NCBI GenBank assembly: GCA_950022655.1
Contig: OX465582.1
Span: forward strand, 91,541,801 to 91,605,800
Reading direction: 5' to 3'
Source: Alentia gelatinosa
Lineage: Eukaryota; Annelida; Polychaeta; Phyllodocida; Polynoidae
Length of the DNA: 64,000 nt
Positions within the stretch are counted from its first letter, which is position 1. Each line of letters begins with the position of its first letter. The notes under the pieces were generated by a model, which saw nothing but the letters and a program-made list of their open reading frames with translations, was not told the DNA's origin and made no database searches. The translations under genes were made by a program, and so were the position numbers. This document shows positions 11,201-18,832 of the stretch, piece after piece.

Positions 11201-14200
11201 ATAAATCTCAATAAGAGGCTATTTGTACACATTGAGCTAGCGCAGTAGAAACAATATGAATAGAATAAAACCTGTCTAATTCGATGATAACAGCGAAAGA
11301 TTCAAGATAATAGAACTTAATAGAGGTTGGCTACAGATTTGAGAATAGGATTCCCCTGATAAGACCGTATCAGTAGAACACTTATCTGTTTTGTGTTTGT
11401 TTCTAGGTTCAAAACATACATGCAGTGTCATATTCGTATTCTCTTTATAGCATTTTTTCTTTTTAACAGAAAAACTTCAAAGTAGTGAATAACTTCTCCA
11501 AACATGACAACAGACACTCCTTCCAGGATCACGGCGTGTACTTTGGAGACGTGAGTATTTCAGACTTTTGAACTGTCATTGTTCCATCATTTTCATTGAT
11601 ATTTTTTTCTAGACGTTTATATATTTAGACTGGCTTACGCTCAGCTATCAGACGGCTGGTTTAAATGCGTGGCCAGTGCTAATTCATGGCAGGTTGTACA
11701 TTTGAATACTTTTGAGAATCAGTACAGCCCGATCAACATATTTACAAACAGTCACGTCGCTTATAGTATTGTAATGAACACGGGTATCGTCACTCGCTAG
11801 CTCCTCCGGAGGTGGGGCGATCCTCTGAAGTATAGACGGTTCCTCCGGTGGATGGGGGCTTGCGAGTCATGACGTCACATGACGTCATGACGCAGCGCTA
11901 TAAATACGGCGAGCGCGGCTGGGTCGAGTCAGTCTGGTGCACCAGCTCTTTGAGTGAGGTCACTGGCTTAGACACAAGACACTCTACCCCTTTCTAGATG
12001 GTAATTTAGACCAGTTAGGCTTGTCACACTGCTGTTGGACATTGTACATGTTTATTGTTACAATATAACAACTTCTTAACGCTTGGGCACTTTAATTATC
12101 TGGTGTTGTTGTCATTCCCGATACACGATCGTTACAGTATTTACATGGAGCGAGCATAGCACCACCGTGCCTAAAAGAGCCCAGCCCAGCCCAGGCACTG
12201 TCTATGGCACTTGCAGCTTGAGTCTTGTTTTCATCATACGTTTAAATTCAGTAGTGGTTTGGGTGTTTCGAAATTATAGCTCAGTTCATTCCATAAGGTA
12301 GTCCACCACTTTGGAAGATTATGAGTTAACTGTCGCAACACATCTGATATGGGATTGCCAGTGCAAGATCCTGGTAAAGATAGACAGTAATTGATGTTCT
12401 GGACTCAGTCTGTGACAGTGGCCCTTTTTTCATGTGACTTAAGGGTGGGTTCCACCAGCACGATGGATTTGCTGTATTATATATTGGTAAGTCTTGTAAT
12501 ACCTTACAGTGTCACAATATGTCTTGCCTCCTTTGCTGCGATATGTCACGTACGATGATGTGTGTATATTTTGGTGCTCCACCACCAAGATCCCTCACGA
12601 TCTATTGCCCAACATTTCGCGGCATTCCGTGATCTATCACAACAAGAATTGCGAAGGTGCTTAACCCTTTCACTAAGCTGTATAGTACAAAATACACACC
12701 CTGAAATACGCCACTGCAGTACCATTTTCACCCCTGTAGTACACTGGCACTTTTCACAATATCCACAGTCATTATATCACACTTATATGGAAATCCCAAT
12801 TTATTTTTTTTAAGATGTTATAGAACAGTAATGATATTAACTATGTTATAGTTTTACATAGGTATGGGAAATATTATCAGAATATTCGCATTATTTCATT
12901 AAAAAATAACAATTACTTAAATTTCGGAAATGATGCCTCAAGGCATCATAGCGTACTACGCCTGGGAATGCCTCCAGGCATCATAGTGTACTACACCTGG
13001 GAATGCCTCCAGGCATCATAGCGTAGTTAAAGGGTTAATCATACCAATGCTTCACGGCAGAAATGCATGTGATTACTCAGAACCTGGCAAGACAAGTCAA
13101 CCATATCGTGACATGTCTTGCTATATCTTATGTGCTGGTGGAAGAGCCCCTTATCATTTGATCTTCTGACCAAATTCCTGCTTTAGGCCACTAAAAAAAC
13201 CAACTTGTTTCTCATCACCAAGCCATGAAAAATATGATGAGGGTTTGTTTGTCTTTTTGGTTTTTTTTCTTGCTGGATCAAAGATGGTTTAAAGTGTCAT
13301 AAAATGGGCTTTAGACATACAGTAAAACCATGTGTAAGCGGTCACCCTCCGTTCCGGGCCAAAGTGTCCGCTTATGCGGGGTGTCTGCATAAGCGGGGTT
13401 TTCAGTTTTATACTGTTTATACATTGGAAGCATCCCTGGCATCAGGAGCTTTAATTTGATACTAAATACACATACTTTTCATAATTTCTATCAAGGTTCA
13501 TCTTATTTTAACAAAAAAAAAAAACCCAAAAAATCTTATGAAATCGTTGTTGCAGATGCGTGCGGTGATGAGAAACAAGTCTTTTTTTTTTGAGTAGCCT
13601 TATTTTGCTTCTCTTTTTTTTTCCATTCCTTTGAACCAGTGAATAGTTCCAGGTTGGAAATGTTATTTTTTCATTCCTGCTTTATTATTTGGTGCTCCAC
13701 CACTGTGACACCTCAAGACACATCGTACCAAATATGAATGCGATTATTCAAAACCTAGAAAGATTAAAGCATGTGATCCACCAAGAGTGAGTTAGGACCG
13801 GACGATGACCATGTGGAAGAATTGTGGACGTCGGCCGCCCAAATCGCTCATCGGCTCAGATCGGCTGGGGCAATCTGCCTGGTGGATCAGAAAATCGGCC
13901 GGACCCGCCCATTGAAAACCCTATCGCCTGCAAACATGCAGTCGTCGCCTCTTGCCGGCCGGCCCTGTAAAAACCAGCCAGCCAGCCACCTCTGGCCATC
14001 TCTGAGTGTCGATTTGGTAGATCACATGCTTTAGCCAGATAACCAAAGTGTTACTATCACTATAGTAGAAACAGTACTTTATATTCACTCGGATGTGGCC
14101 TCGTTCATATCACTCCACATCAAACTCGTGGAGAATGACAACTTTTTTTCCCAAAACTTGTTGGTTTCTTCTTTAATCTCATTTGGTCTGCTAAGATTAC

Positions 14201-15120
14201 GAAGACGTGGCAATAACACCTCTATGGAAAGAGGATGCTGCTGTGAAAGTGAGTTTTCGGTCGATTTGAAAAAAAAAGATTTTAAATTTCATTTGAGTTG
14301 CTGACCACATTCGTGGAATCATCCCTTAATTAATCTCATTTGATCTGCTGACCACATTTCTGCTTTATTTTGCATAGAGGCCATTCATAAAGTACGTACG
14401 CACTGAGGGGGTGGGGGGGGGGGGGGTCAAAAATTTAGGAAATTTTGCGTATGCTCCTTCTTTGTTCTATTGCGTACAAGATCGGGAGGGGCTGGGGGGG
14501 GGTAAAAAATTCCAGAAATTCTGCGTACGTACTTTATGGATGGCCCCATATATTTTTTCATTCCTTTGAACCAGTGTATATAGTTAGTTCCAGGTTGGAA
14601 ATGTTATTTTTTCATTCTTACTTTTTGATCACAGGGACGGAGCACGCGGGATCTGGGCAAGAACCTGGTGGAATCCGACCAGCGCCAGCACTACACCGAC
14701 AAGCACTACCTCAAACACAACGGCCGCGAGGTCACCCACCACGACTACAACCCCATCAAGGCCACCGACTACCGGGGCCTGCCCACGGCCGAGCCGCCGC
14801 GACACCGCCGCTTCGCCCGGCACCACGCCGAGGGGAGCCCGGGGCCGGCCCGGCTGACCACCACCACGACGCAGTGGGCGGAGACCGGCGGCCCCGAGCC
14901 CGCCTACCGGACCCCCCTCCACGTGCTGGCCGTCACACAGGAGCCCATGCTGCCGGCCAACACGTGGAAGTACTCCAACCACGGCCTGGCTAAGTGCTAC
15001 CCGAGTTATAACCATGTGCGCCACCGCGATGATCCCTATACCGTGTGGAAGCTCGACGCGCCCAATGTGGCCGCGGCTAACGCTAGGCTCAGGGCGGCCG
15101 CCACCAGCTTCAAGGTTTAG
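1085..15120 (+). CDS. TEX36: TEX36-like protein (testis-expressed protein 36 family), 4 exons, complete
   Basis: This is a spliced gene built from exons 1085-1135, 10640-10783, 11470-11550 and 14635-15120 (17+48+27+161 = 253 residues). All junctions are phase 0 with GT-AG borders. The N-terminus MPKGRIHVPSTAVDGIW matches the layout of vertebrate TEX36 (MTKGRRF... ending in GRW). Exon 2 carries the FRHRGL...PPPLYTEKDA segment, exon 3 carries VNNFSKHDNRHS (DNRHS at residues 78-82), and exon 4 carries DQRQH (107-111) and RHRRF (148-152); each has a counterpart in the vertebrate protein as I remember it. The protein is longer than the roughly 186-residue human one, mainly in the C-terminal half. 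TEX36 is testis/ciliated-cell associated; its molecular role is not established, and nothing here shows a catalytic motif, signal peptide or membrane segment. Introns 1-3 are full of MITEs and contain a solo LTR. Confidence 0.85.
1655..1935 (+). repeat. Nested-hairpin family member lacking the inner hairpin
   Basis: The stem from GACGTCACGAG to CAAACGAGTGGCGTC (hinge octamer 1725-1732) and the following 100 or so bases (CAGTATCAGAAAGTAGTGGC) match the copy at 62975-63265. The inner GGCTCC-containing hairpin present there is absent here; the left arm passes directly from GAGTTTATTT to ACTCAAACTC. Confidence 0.7.
2205..2227. repeat. Poly-C tract
   Basis: An uninterrupted C homopolymer followed by AACAAAACC. 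G or C homopolymers of this length recur at about 4193, 8075, 8219, 9301, 44246, 46631, 50910, 52297 and elsewhere, many of them inside MITEs. Confidence 0.8.
2537..2748 (+). repeat. Foldback repeat, short hairpin form
   Basis: A hairpin (2541-2587; arms AAACCTATGAAGGTTTAGG and CCTAAACTTGAATAGGTTT) is followed by the module that ends ...AATGTTAAGTCTATTGGGGG...CCAGGGGTGATATAAA. Longer relatives at 15430 and 38285 contain a second hairpin inside this stem; this copy does not. Confidence 0.7.
3515..3750 (+). repeat. Interspersed repeat, CTTACTGACCTCTG family
   Basis: The segment containing TTACTGACCTCTGGTCCCTG, TGTACGGCCTACTGTGCC and TTTCAAGGTGTATAATAA recurs at about 22090-22300, 23980-24190, 32965-33290 and 37550-37800, each time followed by a GTTTAATCTGTGAA-like stretch. 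The termini are unclear and the superfamily is not recognised. Confidence 0.65.
3950..4014. repeat. Near-perfect 24-bp-stem hairpin
   Basis: GGTAAAATTGACGATAA pairs with TTATCGTCAATTTTACC, and the inner ACGAAC pairs with GTTCGT, leaving one mismatch and a loop of about 17 nt (CTCTGCCTGCGGCATCA). It could be a very young foldback element or a hairpin RNA source; no evidence of transcription can be read. Confidence 0.6.
4208..4525 (+). repeat. tRNA-derived SINE, 5' truncated
   Basis: The copy begins at the B-box-like GCTTGAATCCC, followed by CACTGCAGCCAC, CAGCAGTGGTAGATTTACTG and the CTCACCTCGATAAATATG region. It ends in TTAAATCAAACCAACCAACC. It is the same family as the full-length copy at 58822-59120. 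Confidence 0.8.
4761..4807. repeat. Small hairpin
   Basis: CCTTCTTTGATTG and CAATCAAAGAAGG form a 13-bp perfect stem around a loop of about 20 nt. Function unknown. Confidence 0.5.
5155..5995 (+). repeat. Interspersed repeat shared with 19730-20580 (inverted)
   Basis: Blocks such as TGCCTAAAGGTTAGACTTGC, GGTTAGAGTAGTCACATG, GACCATGACCAATCACTC and TCACGCTCATTCATCATTGA reappear in reverse order and orientation at about 19730-20580. The sub-block AGACTTGCTCAAGTCTTTGA also occurs at about 44000, 44100 and (reversed) 63920. The repeat type is not recognised. Confidence 0.6.
6287..6408. repeat. Nested hairpin with GAGGTCATAGCCGAGTG apex
   Basis: The arms pair in steps: TTTGG with CCAAA, GCCATC with GATGG, and GTTTGGAACG with CGCTCCAAAC. 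The apex is GAACGAGGTCATAGCCGAGTG and the hinge octamer CAAACGAG lies at 6375-6382 on the right arm. Confidence 0.65.
6600..6910 (+). repeat. Foldback repeat with long hairpin plus TTTATCCTACC module
   Basis: A hairpin of about 55 bp (6619-6737; arms begin TTTAATCTTGTCCACC and end GATGAACAAGATTAAA) has the apex GGCGAAGCCGAGTG. It is followed by a second module running from TTTATCCTACC to GGGGTAGGATAA that contains CCCAATGTTAAGCCTATGGG. Confidence 0.7.
7541..7868 (+). repeat. Foldback element with internal 82-bp direct repeat
   Basis: A unit starting GTTAAGTGGGATTCACACGA is repeated twice with an 82-bp period (7543 and 7625). An inverted copy at about 7798-7868 (AGGTACATGAATCCCACCGT...) faces it, so the whole has inverted termini with one arm duplicated. 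Confidence 0.65.
8337..9004. mobile_element. Harbinger-like non-autonomous element (668 bp)
   Basis: The two ends are identical over 28 bp (AGGCCTGGCCCCACTGGTGC..., inverted at the right end) and are flanked by a 3-bp TAA duplication (8334-8336 and 9005-9007). TAA/TTA duplications are typical of PIF/Harbinger elements. The interior has many palindromic GCGATGGATCCGTCGC-like copies and no coding capacity, so it is a MITE. Confidence 0.8.
8393..8406 (-). promoter_or_regulatory. CTCF-like motif inside the Harbinger-like MITE
   Basis: On the minus strand the sequence reads CCGCCTAGGGGGCG, very close to the remembered CTCF core. Because it lies in a transposable element, many copies may be spread through the genome. 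Confidence 0.35.
9015..9345. repeat. GC-rich inverted-repeat region with shared GTACC/CAGTGTGAA motifs
   Basis: GTCTCAGACGGGGCG, GTCAGACTGGAGGTACC and GTCTCAGACTGGAGGTAC occur as related units, and CGCACAGTGTGAA occurs twice. It adjoins the Harbinger-like element and may be the remains of another MITE; the termini are not clear. Confidence 0.4.
9680..9790. repeat. Remnant of a piggyBac-like MITE
   Basis: Several TGCCTGGAGGCATCAxCCxGCCC units occur, like those in the elements at 12661 and 33777, after a decayed ATTAACCCTATAA end. The other end is not found. Confidence 0.4.
10191..10224 (-). ncRNA. Decayed hammerhead-ribozyme-like motif
   Basis: The minus strand reads CTTGATAAAGACT, a short loop, then GGTCGAAACGTCG. 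This resembles the hammerhead core CUGAUGA, stem II, GAAAC followed by GUC, but the first core block is mutated (TTGATAA). Such motifs are known in Penelope-like retroelements of animals. Confidence 0.45.
10640..10783 (+). CDS. TEX36: TEX36-like exon 2
   Basis: The exon is bounded by TTCATTCCAG and a donor GTAGGT and is 48 codons in phase 0. It encodes FRHRGLPDSGPIH... to ...PPPLYTEKDA, which aligns by eye with the second segment of vertebrate TEX36 (FPHIGL... to LPPIYKVREKQA). Confidence 0.85.
10811..10951. repeat. Long nested hairpin just inside TEX36-like intron 2
   Basis: Arms of about 60 nt (GGTTTTGTGGACAGGCGGT on the left, GCCGCCTGTCCACACAA on the right) enclose an inner stem AGTAATACAC/GTGTATTAC with the apex GAGCGTTAGCGA. 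It starts only about 27 bp after the exon 2 donor. A single arm of the same hairpin lies at about 21625-21705 and again at 23512-23592. Confidence 0.7.
10952..11469 (+). other. Rest of TEX36-like intron 2, no feature seen
   Basis: AT-rich intronic sequence ending in a long pyrimidine tract before the exon 3 acceptor TTTTTAACAG. I see no other gene or clear repeat. Confidence 0.5.
11470..11550 (+). CDS. TEX36: TEX36-like exon 3 (DNRHS motif)
   Basis: 27 codons between the acceptor AACAG and the donor GTGAGT, phase 0 at both ends. It encodes KNFKVVNNFSKHDNRHSFQD..., the best conserved part of the family. Confidence 0.88.
11770..12136 (+). mobile_element. Solo LTR (367 bp) of a Ty3/gypsy-type retrotransposon
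   Basis: The element starts TGTAATGAACACGG and ends CGATCGTTACA (TGTAA/TTACA inverted ends). It is flanked by a 4-bp GTAT duplication (11766-11769 and 12137-12140). It carries a promoter-like block: two TGACGTCA sites at 11870-11877 and 11880-11887, then TATAAATA at 11899-11906. No internal retrotransposon sequence or second LTR follows, so it is a solo LTR. It lies in sense orientation in TEX36-like intron 3. Confidence 0.82.
11870..11906 (+). promoter_or_regulatory. LTR promoter: paired CRE sites and TATA box
   Basis: Two full palindromic CRE/ATF sites (TGACGTCA) lie 10 bp apart, about one helical turn, directly upstream of TATAAATA. Transcription would start about 25-30 bp after the TATA box. 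Activity is inferred from the motifs. Confidence 0.6.
12441..13152. mobile_element. MITE with GGTTCCACCAGCACGATGG ends, interrupted by another MITE
   Basis: The left end AAGGGTGGGTTCCACCAGCA is matched in inverted form by TGTGCTGGTGGAAGAGCCCC at the right end. A second member lies at 25015-25273, with a partial one near 13690. The piggyBac-like element at 12661-13038 sits inside it. Confidence 0.65.
12661..13038. mobile_element. piggyBac-like MITE
   Basis: The element begins TTAACCCTTTCACTA and ends TAGTTAAAGGGTTAA. TTAA duplication and CCCTTT termini are typical of piggyBac relatives. The right side has several palindromic AATGCCTCCAGGCATCATAG units separated by GTGTACTACACCTGGG-like spacers. 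There is no transposase. Confidence 0.72.
13203..13581. mobile_element. MITE with ACTTGTTTCTCATCACC termini, copy 1
   Basis: ACTTGTTTCTCATCACC at the left is exactly inverted as GGTGATGAGAAACAAGT at the right. A second copy at 16671-17027 is highly similar throughout. The interior includes GGTCACCCTCCGTTCCGGGC and the palindrome CCGCTTATGCGGGGTGTCTG. Confidence 0.75.
13590..14376 (+). other. TEX36-like intron 3 segment, mixed repeat debris
   Basis: It contains a partial copy of the GGTGCTCCACCACxxTG element (about 13690-13800) and fragments resembling hairpin arms near 14105-14170 (ACTCGTGGAGAATGACAACTT, shared with about 57795-57830). No exon is supported. Confidence 0.4.
14377..14547. mobile_element. 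MITE with GGGCCATCCATAAAGTACGT termini, copy 1
   Basis: The left end GAGGCCATTCATAAAGTACG and the right end CGTACTTTATGGATGGCCCC are inverted repeats. The interior carries a G-run and TTCTTTGTTCTATTGCGTAC. Copies recur at 40057-40222, 46598-46760 (TA flanks on both sides) and 59727-59893, with a half copy at about 58690-58777. Confidence 0.72.
14635..15120 (+). CDS. TEX36: TEX36-like exon 4 (terminal, GC-rich)
   Basis: 161 codons plus TAG after the acceptor GATCACAG. The 5' half has family motifs (DQRQH, HRRF); the rest (ending ...AAATSFKV) includes a Gly/Pro/Thr-rich stretch and WKYSNHGLAKCYPSYN. The exon is strikingly GC-rich, especially at third positions, against AT-rich introns. The human gene's equivalent region is shorter. 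Confidence 0.87.
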   Translation, partial: GRSTRDLGKNLVESDQRQHYTDKHYLKHNGREVTHHDYNPIKATDYRGLPTAEPPRHRRFARHHAEGSPGPARLTTTTTQWAETGGPEPAYRTPLHVLAVTQEPMLPANTWKYSNHGLAKCYPSYNHVRHRDDPYTVWKLDAPNVAAANARLRAAATSFKV

Positions 15121-15275
15121 GTTGATGAGATGATCCGTATTGATCGGGTTAATCCCAGTGTTGGGTTTACTCCGGGTCTTATGTATGTATATTTATAGGA
15201 TTCATATATGTGATGCAGAGAAAGATATTAATCTGCATTGATCGCCTTAATCCCAGTGTTGGGTTTACTCTGGAT

Positions 15276-15285
15276 CATATATATA

Positions 15286-15335
<50 letters not shown>

Positions 15336-15356
15336 GACACACATATATATATATCT

Positions 15357-15426
<70 letters not shown>

Positions 15427-15432
15427 ATATAA
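15276..15432. repeat. (TA)n / TATG microsatellite
   Basis: Long alternating TA runs with occasional TATG, CACA and GACACACA interruptions. Such perfect TA tracts often extrude cruciforms and vary in length between individuals. Confidence 0.9.
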
Positions 15433-15728
15433 GAGAAAACCTATGAAAGTTTAGGGTCAGAGCTCCTATTCCATTCAGTTTGAATTGCGTAGTAATTCAC
15501 AAGGCGAAGCCATGTGCATTACGTAGCGATTCAAACGAGATGGGATCGAGGTCCGACCATAAACTTGAATAGGTTTCTAAATTTATCTCACCCTTCACAT
15601 TGACTAATCGGCTAAAATATGTGACGTAATCCCCCATTGGATATTTTCCCTAAATATCTCATGGGCGTTGGATACTAGTTCCCAATGTTAGGTCTATTGG
15701 AAAAAAAATACCAGGGGTGAGATAAATA
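15430..15728 (+). repeat. Foldback repeat, long form, with TTTATCTCACCC/GGGTGAGATAAA module
   Basis: The outer stem (15436-15576; AAACCTATGAAAGTTTAGGG with AAACTTGAATAGGTTT) contains an inner stem with the apex AAGGCGAAGCCATG and the hinge CAAACGAG (15532-15539). It is followed by a module running from TTTATCTCACCC to GGGGTGAGATAAA. Compare 2537, 38285 and 24200. Confidence 0.75.
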
Positions 15729-16006
15729 CAAATGTATAGGATTCATATATATGATGCAACGGAAGATATTAAACTATATTACTTTGGGTTTAACCATTGG
15801 TCGTTGCACCGAGTGGCTCCCACCTCGACTGCTCACATTCTACAGCGTTTACTGTGATATTATTGACATCTTTGTTATTATTAATATTCATTATGTTTAA
15901 ATCTCTGTAAATAGAATGCCAACAAGATGTGTCATAACTCGTTTATGGAAGTACTGAGGCTGGAATGTTTTAAATGTCATTATATGTGATATGGGTTTTG
16001 TTTTAA

Positions 16007-16012
16007 AATAAA
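16007..16012 (+). terminator. TEX36: Polyadenylation signal of the TEX36-like gene
   Basis: The canonical AATAAA lies about 890 nt after the stop codon. Another AATAAA at about 17338-17343 is a possible alternative. Confidence 0.55.
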
Positions 16013-16143
16013 ATCTATGTATGAAGAATCCTGTTTACCTGTATTTGCATCTTAAGTTACACTTTCTTCCTCATTTCTTTAAGGTTTATACTCTTTTGAA
16101 AACTTATTTTTCATCGGTAGAGAATGTATGTGTGCATTTCTAG

Positions 16144-16416
16144 CACCCCTCTCATAAGATCTCACACTCTCTAAGTCGTATTCTGTACTTTCACTGCGCT
16201 GTATGGAGAAGAATTCTTAACGAACTAGGCTTAGAGCCTTGAGAATCCACTGGCCTGCCTCCCGTGCTAAAGAAGTACATAAATGCAACCCAAAGAGTAT
16301 ATGATGCCACCTAAGGCTCTAAGCCCAGTTTGTTAAGAATTCTTCTCCCGTAGAGTGCAGTGAGAAACTTGTAAAGAATACAACTTAGAGAGTGTGAGAT
16401 CTTATGAGAGGGTTGC
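16144..16416. mobile_element. Foldback element (273 bp) with arms of about 100 bp
   Basis: The left arm starts CACCCCTCTCATAAGATCTC and continues to GCTTAGAGCCTT; the right arm is its inverted partner and ends GATCTTATGAGAGGGTTGC. Flanking TTCTAG repeats at 16138-16143 and 16417-16422 look like a 6-bp target duplication. The loop is only about 65 nt and there is no coding capacity. Confidence 0.75.
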
Positions 16417-16670
16417 TTCTAGATGACTGAATGGCTCCAGTTGAACTAATGTTCCAACTAATTTTCTCCTTGTGTCTTTGTGCAGATTCTATAAATTGTA
16501 CTGTAGTTCATATCCTATACTTCTGAATTTTAACAGAAAACGTGGTTACTGAGCCCGTAGGGATGGCCATTCTAGGTCTTTGTTGCCATAAATATGTCCT
16601 GATGCCGCAACCGGAGAAACGTATAAATTTTTGGCTGATTCACTACGTTTTCTTATTTTTAGAAACAAAA

Positions 16671-17027
16671 ACTTGTTTCTCATCACCAAGCCATGAAAAA
16701 TATGATAAGGGCGTTGTTTGTTTTTTTTTTGTTTTTTTTTTGCTGGATCAAAGATGGCTTAAAAGTGTGATAAAATGGGTTTTAGACATACAATAAAACC
16801 CTGCGTAAGCGGTCACCCTCCGTTCTGGGCCAAAGTGTCTATGCGCGGTGTCTGCATACGCGGGGCATACTGTTTATACACTGGAAGCATCCCTGGCATC
16901 AGGAGCTTTAATTTGATACTAAATACACATACTTTTCATAAGTTCTATCAAGGTTAATCTTATTTTAACCAAAAAAAAAAAATTCTAAAATTGCTTTTTC
17001 AGATGCGCGCGGTGATGAGAAACAAGT
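16671..17027. mobile_element. MITE with ACTTGTTTCTCATCACC termini, copy 2
   Basis: Same inverted termini and interior as the copy at 13203-13581, including TTGCTGGATCAAAGATGG and the GGTCACCCTCCGTTC block. It is slightly shorter in the CCGCTTATGCGG region. Confidence 0.75.
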
Positions 17028-17540
17028 TTGTTTTTTTAGTAGCCTTACATTCCTTTTTTACCCACACATGAAGGCTTACGTTGAAGTTAACTGATAGTGA
17101 TGTGTGATTTATATAAGTATTATTTGTATTGTGAAAGTCATGGTACTAAGCATCGTGGTAATAACTGCTGAAGAGAAGTTTCTCATAACATTATCGTCTT
17201 ATAAAAGCATTGAATTAGTACAGTTAAATGCAGTCTGTGATAGTTGTACAATGAAGATTTCACCTCCTATGCTGTACATGCTAACCAACATACTAATTGT
17301 CTTTCATAATTTGCCATATTCTGTATATCTCATATTAAAATAAAGTGTACAAAAAATGTTCTGTCCATCACAAGTACTTTATAATCTACATTTTAGATGA
17401 CAATTTTCAATTCATTTTACTGGCATTCAGAATTTGTTTGCATAAAATTACATGATTAAGATATGGGATGCGATAAAAATCGCATTGCCTTTTCTGTCTC
17501 ATGTTATTTCCTGTCCGGTCTCTCAACATTTCATCCTACG
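17028..17540. other. Intergenic AT-rich stretch, no gene seen
   Basis: It contains short open frames without coding character and an AATAAA at about 17338. No repeat termini are recognised. Confidence 0.4.
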
Positions 17541-17544
17541 CCTA

Positions 17545-17837
17545 TTAAAAAACGCCATAGGTTTAACATTGGGACACTTTATTCGGTGAGCGCGCAGTAA
17601 AGTTTTATTCATTGCACGAGGGTGATACAAAAATTGACCAATCGGCGACATCACACTAATGCAGTCTATGAATTGTTGACAACCTATGGCCTTACTTGGT
17701 AATGTGGCAGCGACAAGCTTCATTCGCTCGAGCAACGTGGACGAACTAAAATGATTAATTAGGCAATAATCACTGGATAGCAGTGAGTGTTCACATATTT
17801 CCTAATATTCTTAAGTCCTGGAGACGGCGTAGGATAA
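17545..17837. repeat. Foldback-family module (TTTCATCCTACGCC ... GGCGTAGGATAAA)
   Basis: Inverted ends TCCTACGCC and GGCGTAGGA flank sequence with GCCATAGGTTTAACATTGGG, the reversed form of the CCCAATGTTAAGCCTATGG block found in other family members. Confidence 0.6.
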
Positions 17838-17842
17838 ATACT

Positions 17843-17988
17843 AAACTGAACTCGAGTCAGTAGTGTTAGTGTTGATCGCACTCCAGTCAGGTCTGCTACT
17901 CACTACGCTCGGCTACTGCATCGTGTAGTAAGTAGCGACCTGCCCGTCGTGCAATAAACACTAACACTACTAACTCTCGTTCAGTTTC
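17843..17988. repeat. Nested hairpin with CTACGCTCGGCTAC apex
   Basis: Outer arms AAACTGAACTCGAG/CTCTCGTTCAGTTT, middle arms AGTAGTGTTAGTGTT/AACACTAACACTACT and inner arms CAGGTC..GCTACT/AGTAGC..GACCTG pair in order. The stem sequence differs from all other family members in the window. Confidence 0.7.
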
Positions 17989-18599
17989 TACTAAGTGTTT
18001 CTGTCTTCTATTCACTTCATGATTTTACACCTCAAAATTGCTTATATAAGCTATTTCACAAAGCTAGATTTTCCTCTCGACGATAGATTTATGACTTACA
18101 AACACCAACACTAGATGATTCTGGCTGACTTTAGCACCACCTGACGACTTTCAGTATCAAAATACTAGAAATACTAGAAATCGTCTAGTATAAACGCCAA
18201 ACGAGTGGTGATTACAGATCGTCTGATTATTTCAGATTACACAATTTGGCACCAACTGACGATTATGCATAAAATTTAACGCCAATGACTTTTTCAAGGC
18301 GTTCGATTTCAATAAAAAGTTGACTAAACGTAAATGCTTCACTGAAAATAAGAGTTTTTAGTGGTTAAAGATAGAAAGTATTCTACATTTACGGTGGTGC
18401 CGCCCTGGTGGCAAAAACGGGAACTAGAGAACAATAGCGAGTTAGGCCAGCAGCCTCATGTTTCCAATCTAGGCCTCCAAGTCTGTAGTGAAACCTATTA
18501 ATTTCAGCTAATTCTGGTATCCATAAAAAATTTGTATGTTTTAATGATTTATAAAGTATCTCGAAGTAAAAAAACAAACTTATTGATGGTATTAATACA

Positions 18600-18832
18600 G
18601 AGATGTCAGTTTTCCATTTTTCCGTGGAAATCCACTTTTTTATATTCTGTATATGTAATTGGTTTTCCTTGAAGAAACTAATGATTTTGCCCCATTTATG
18701 CCAACAAAACTGGTTTGAACCTCCCCAAAGACCCTCGGCCCCATACCATGACAGACAAGTTTCCTCTGTTTCTCCGAGACGCGAAAAGTATTTCCACTTT
18801 TTCCCTGGCTTCCAACTGACATCCCTGTATTA
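18600..18832 (+). repeat. GGATGTCAGTTTTCC interspersed repeat
   Basis: It begins AGATGTCAGTTTTCCATTTT and ends TTCCAACTGACATCCCTG, so the ends are inverted (ATGTCAGT/ACTGACAT). The interior has CCTCGGCCCCATACCATG and a tract reading TTTCTCCGAGACGCGAAA. Related copies lie at 19468, 30185, 33462, 45345, 46128, 50060, 51735, 54800 and 59910. Confidence 0.7.

Larger units (their letters stand above)
15121..16030 (+). other. TEX36-like 3' UTR, repeat-filled
   Basis: After the stop codon lie a diverged direct repeat (GATCGGGTTAATCCCAGTGTTGGGTTTAC-like, at about 15140 and 15240), a TA microsatellite and a foldback repeat. A consensus AATAAA at 16007-16012 is the first good polyadenylation signal. 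If it is used, the 3' UTR is about 900 nt. Confidence 0.5.

Noticed and set aside
14445..15024. Other frames overlapping TEX36-like exon 4 (182 codons + strand, 131 codons - strand)
   Set aside because: Shadows of a GC-rich exon; the exon 4 frame has the family motifs and correct splice phase.
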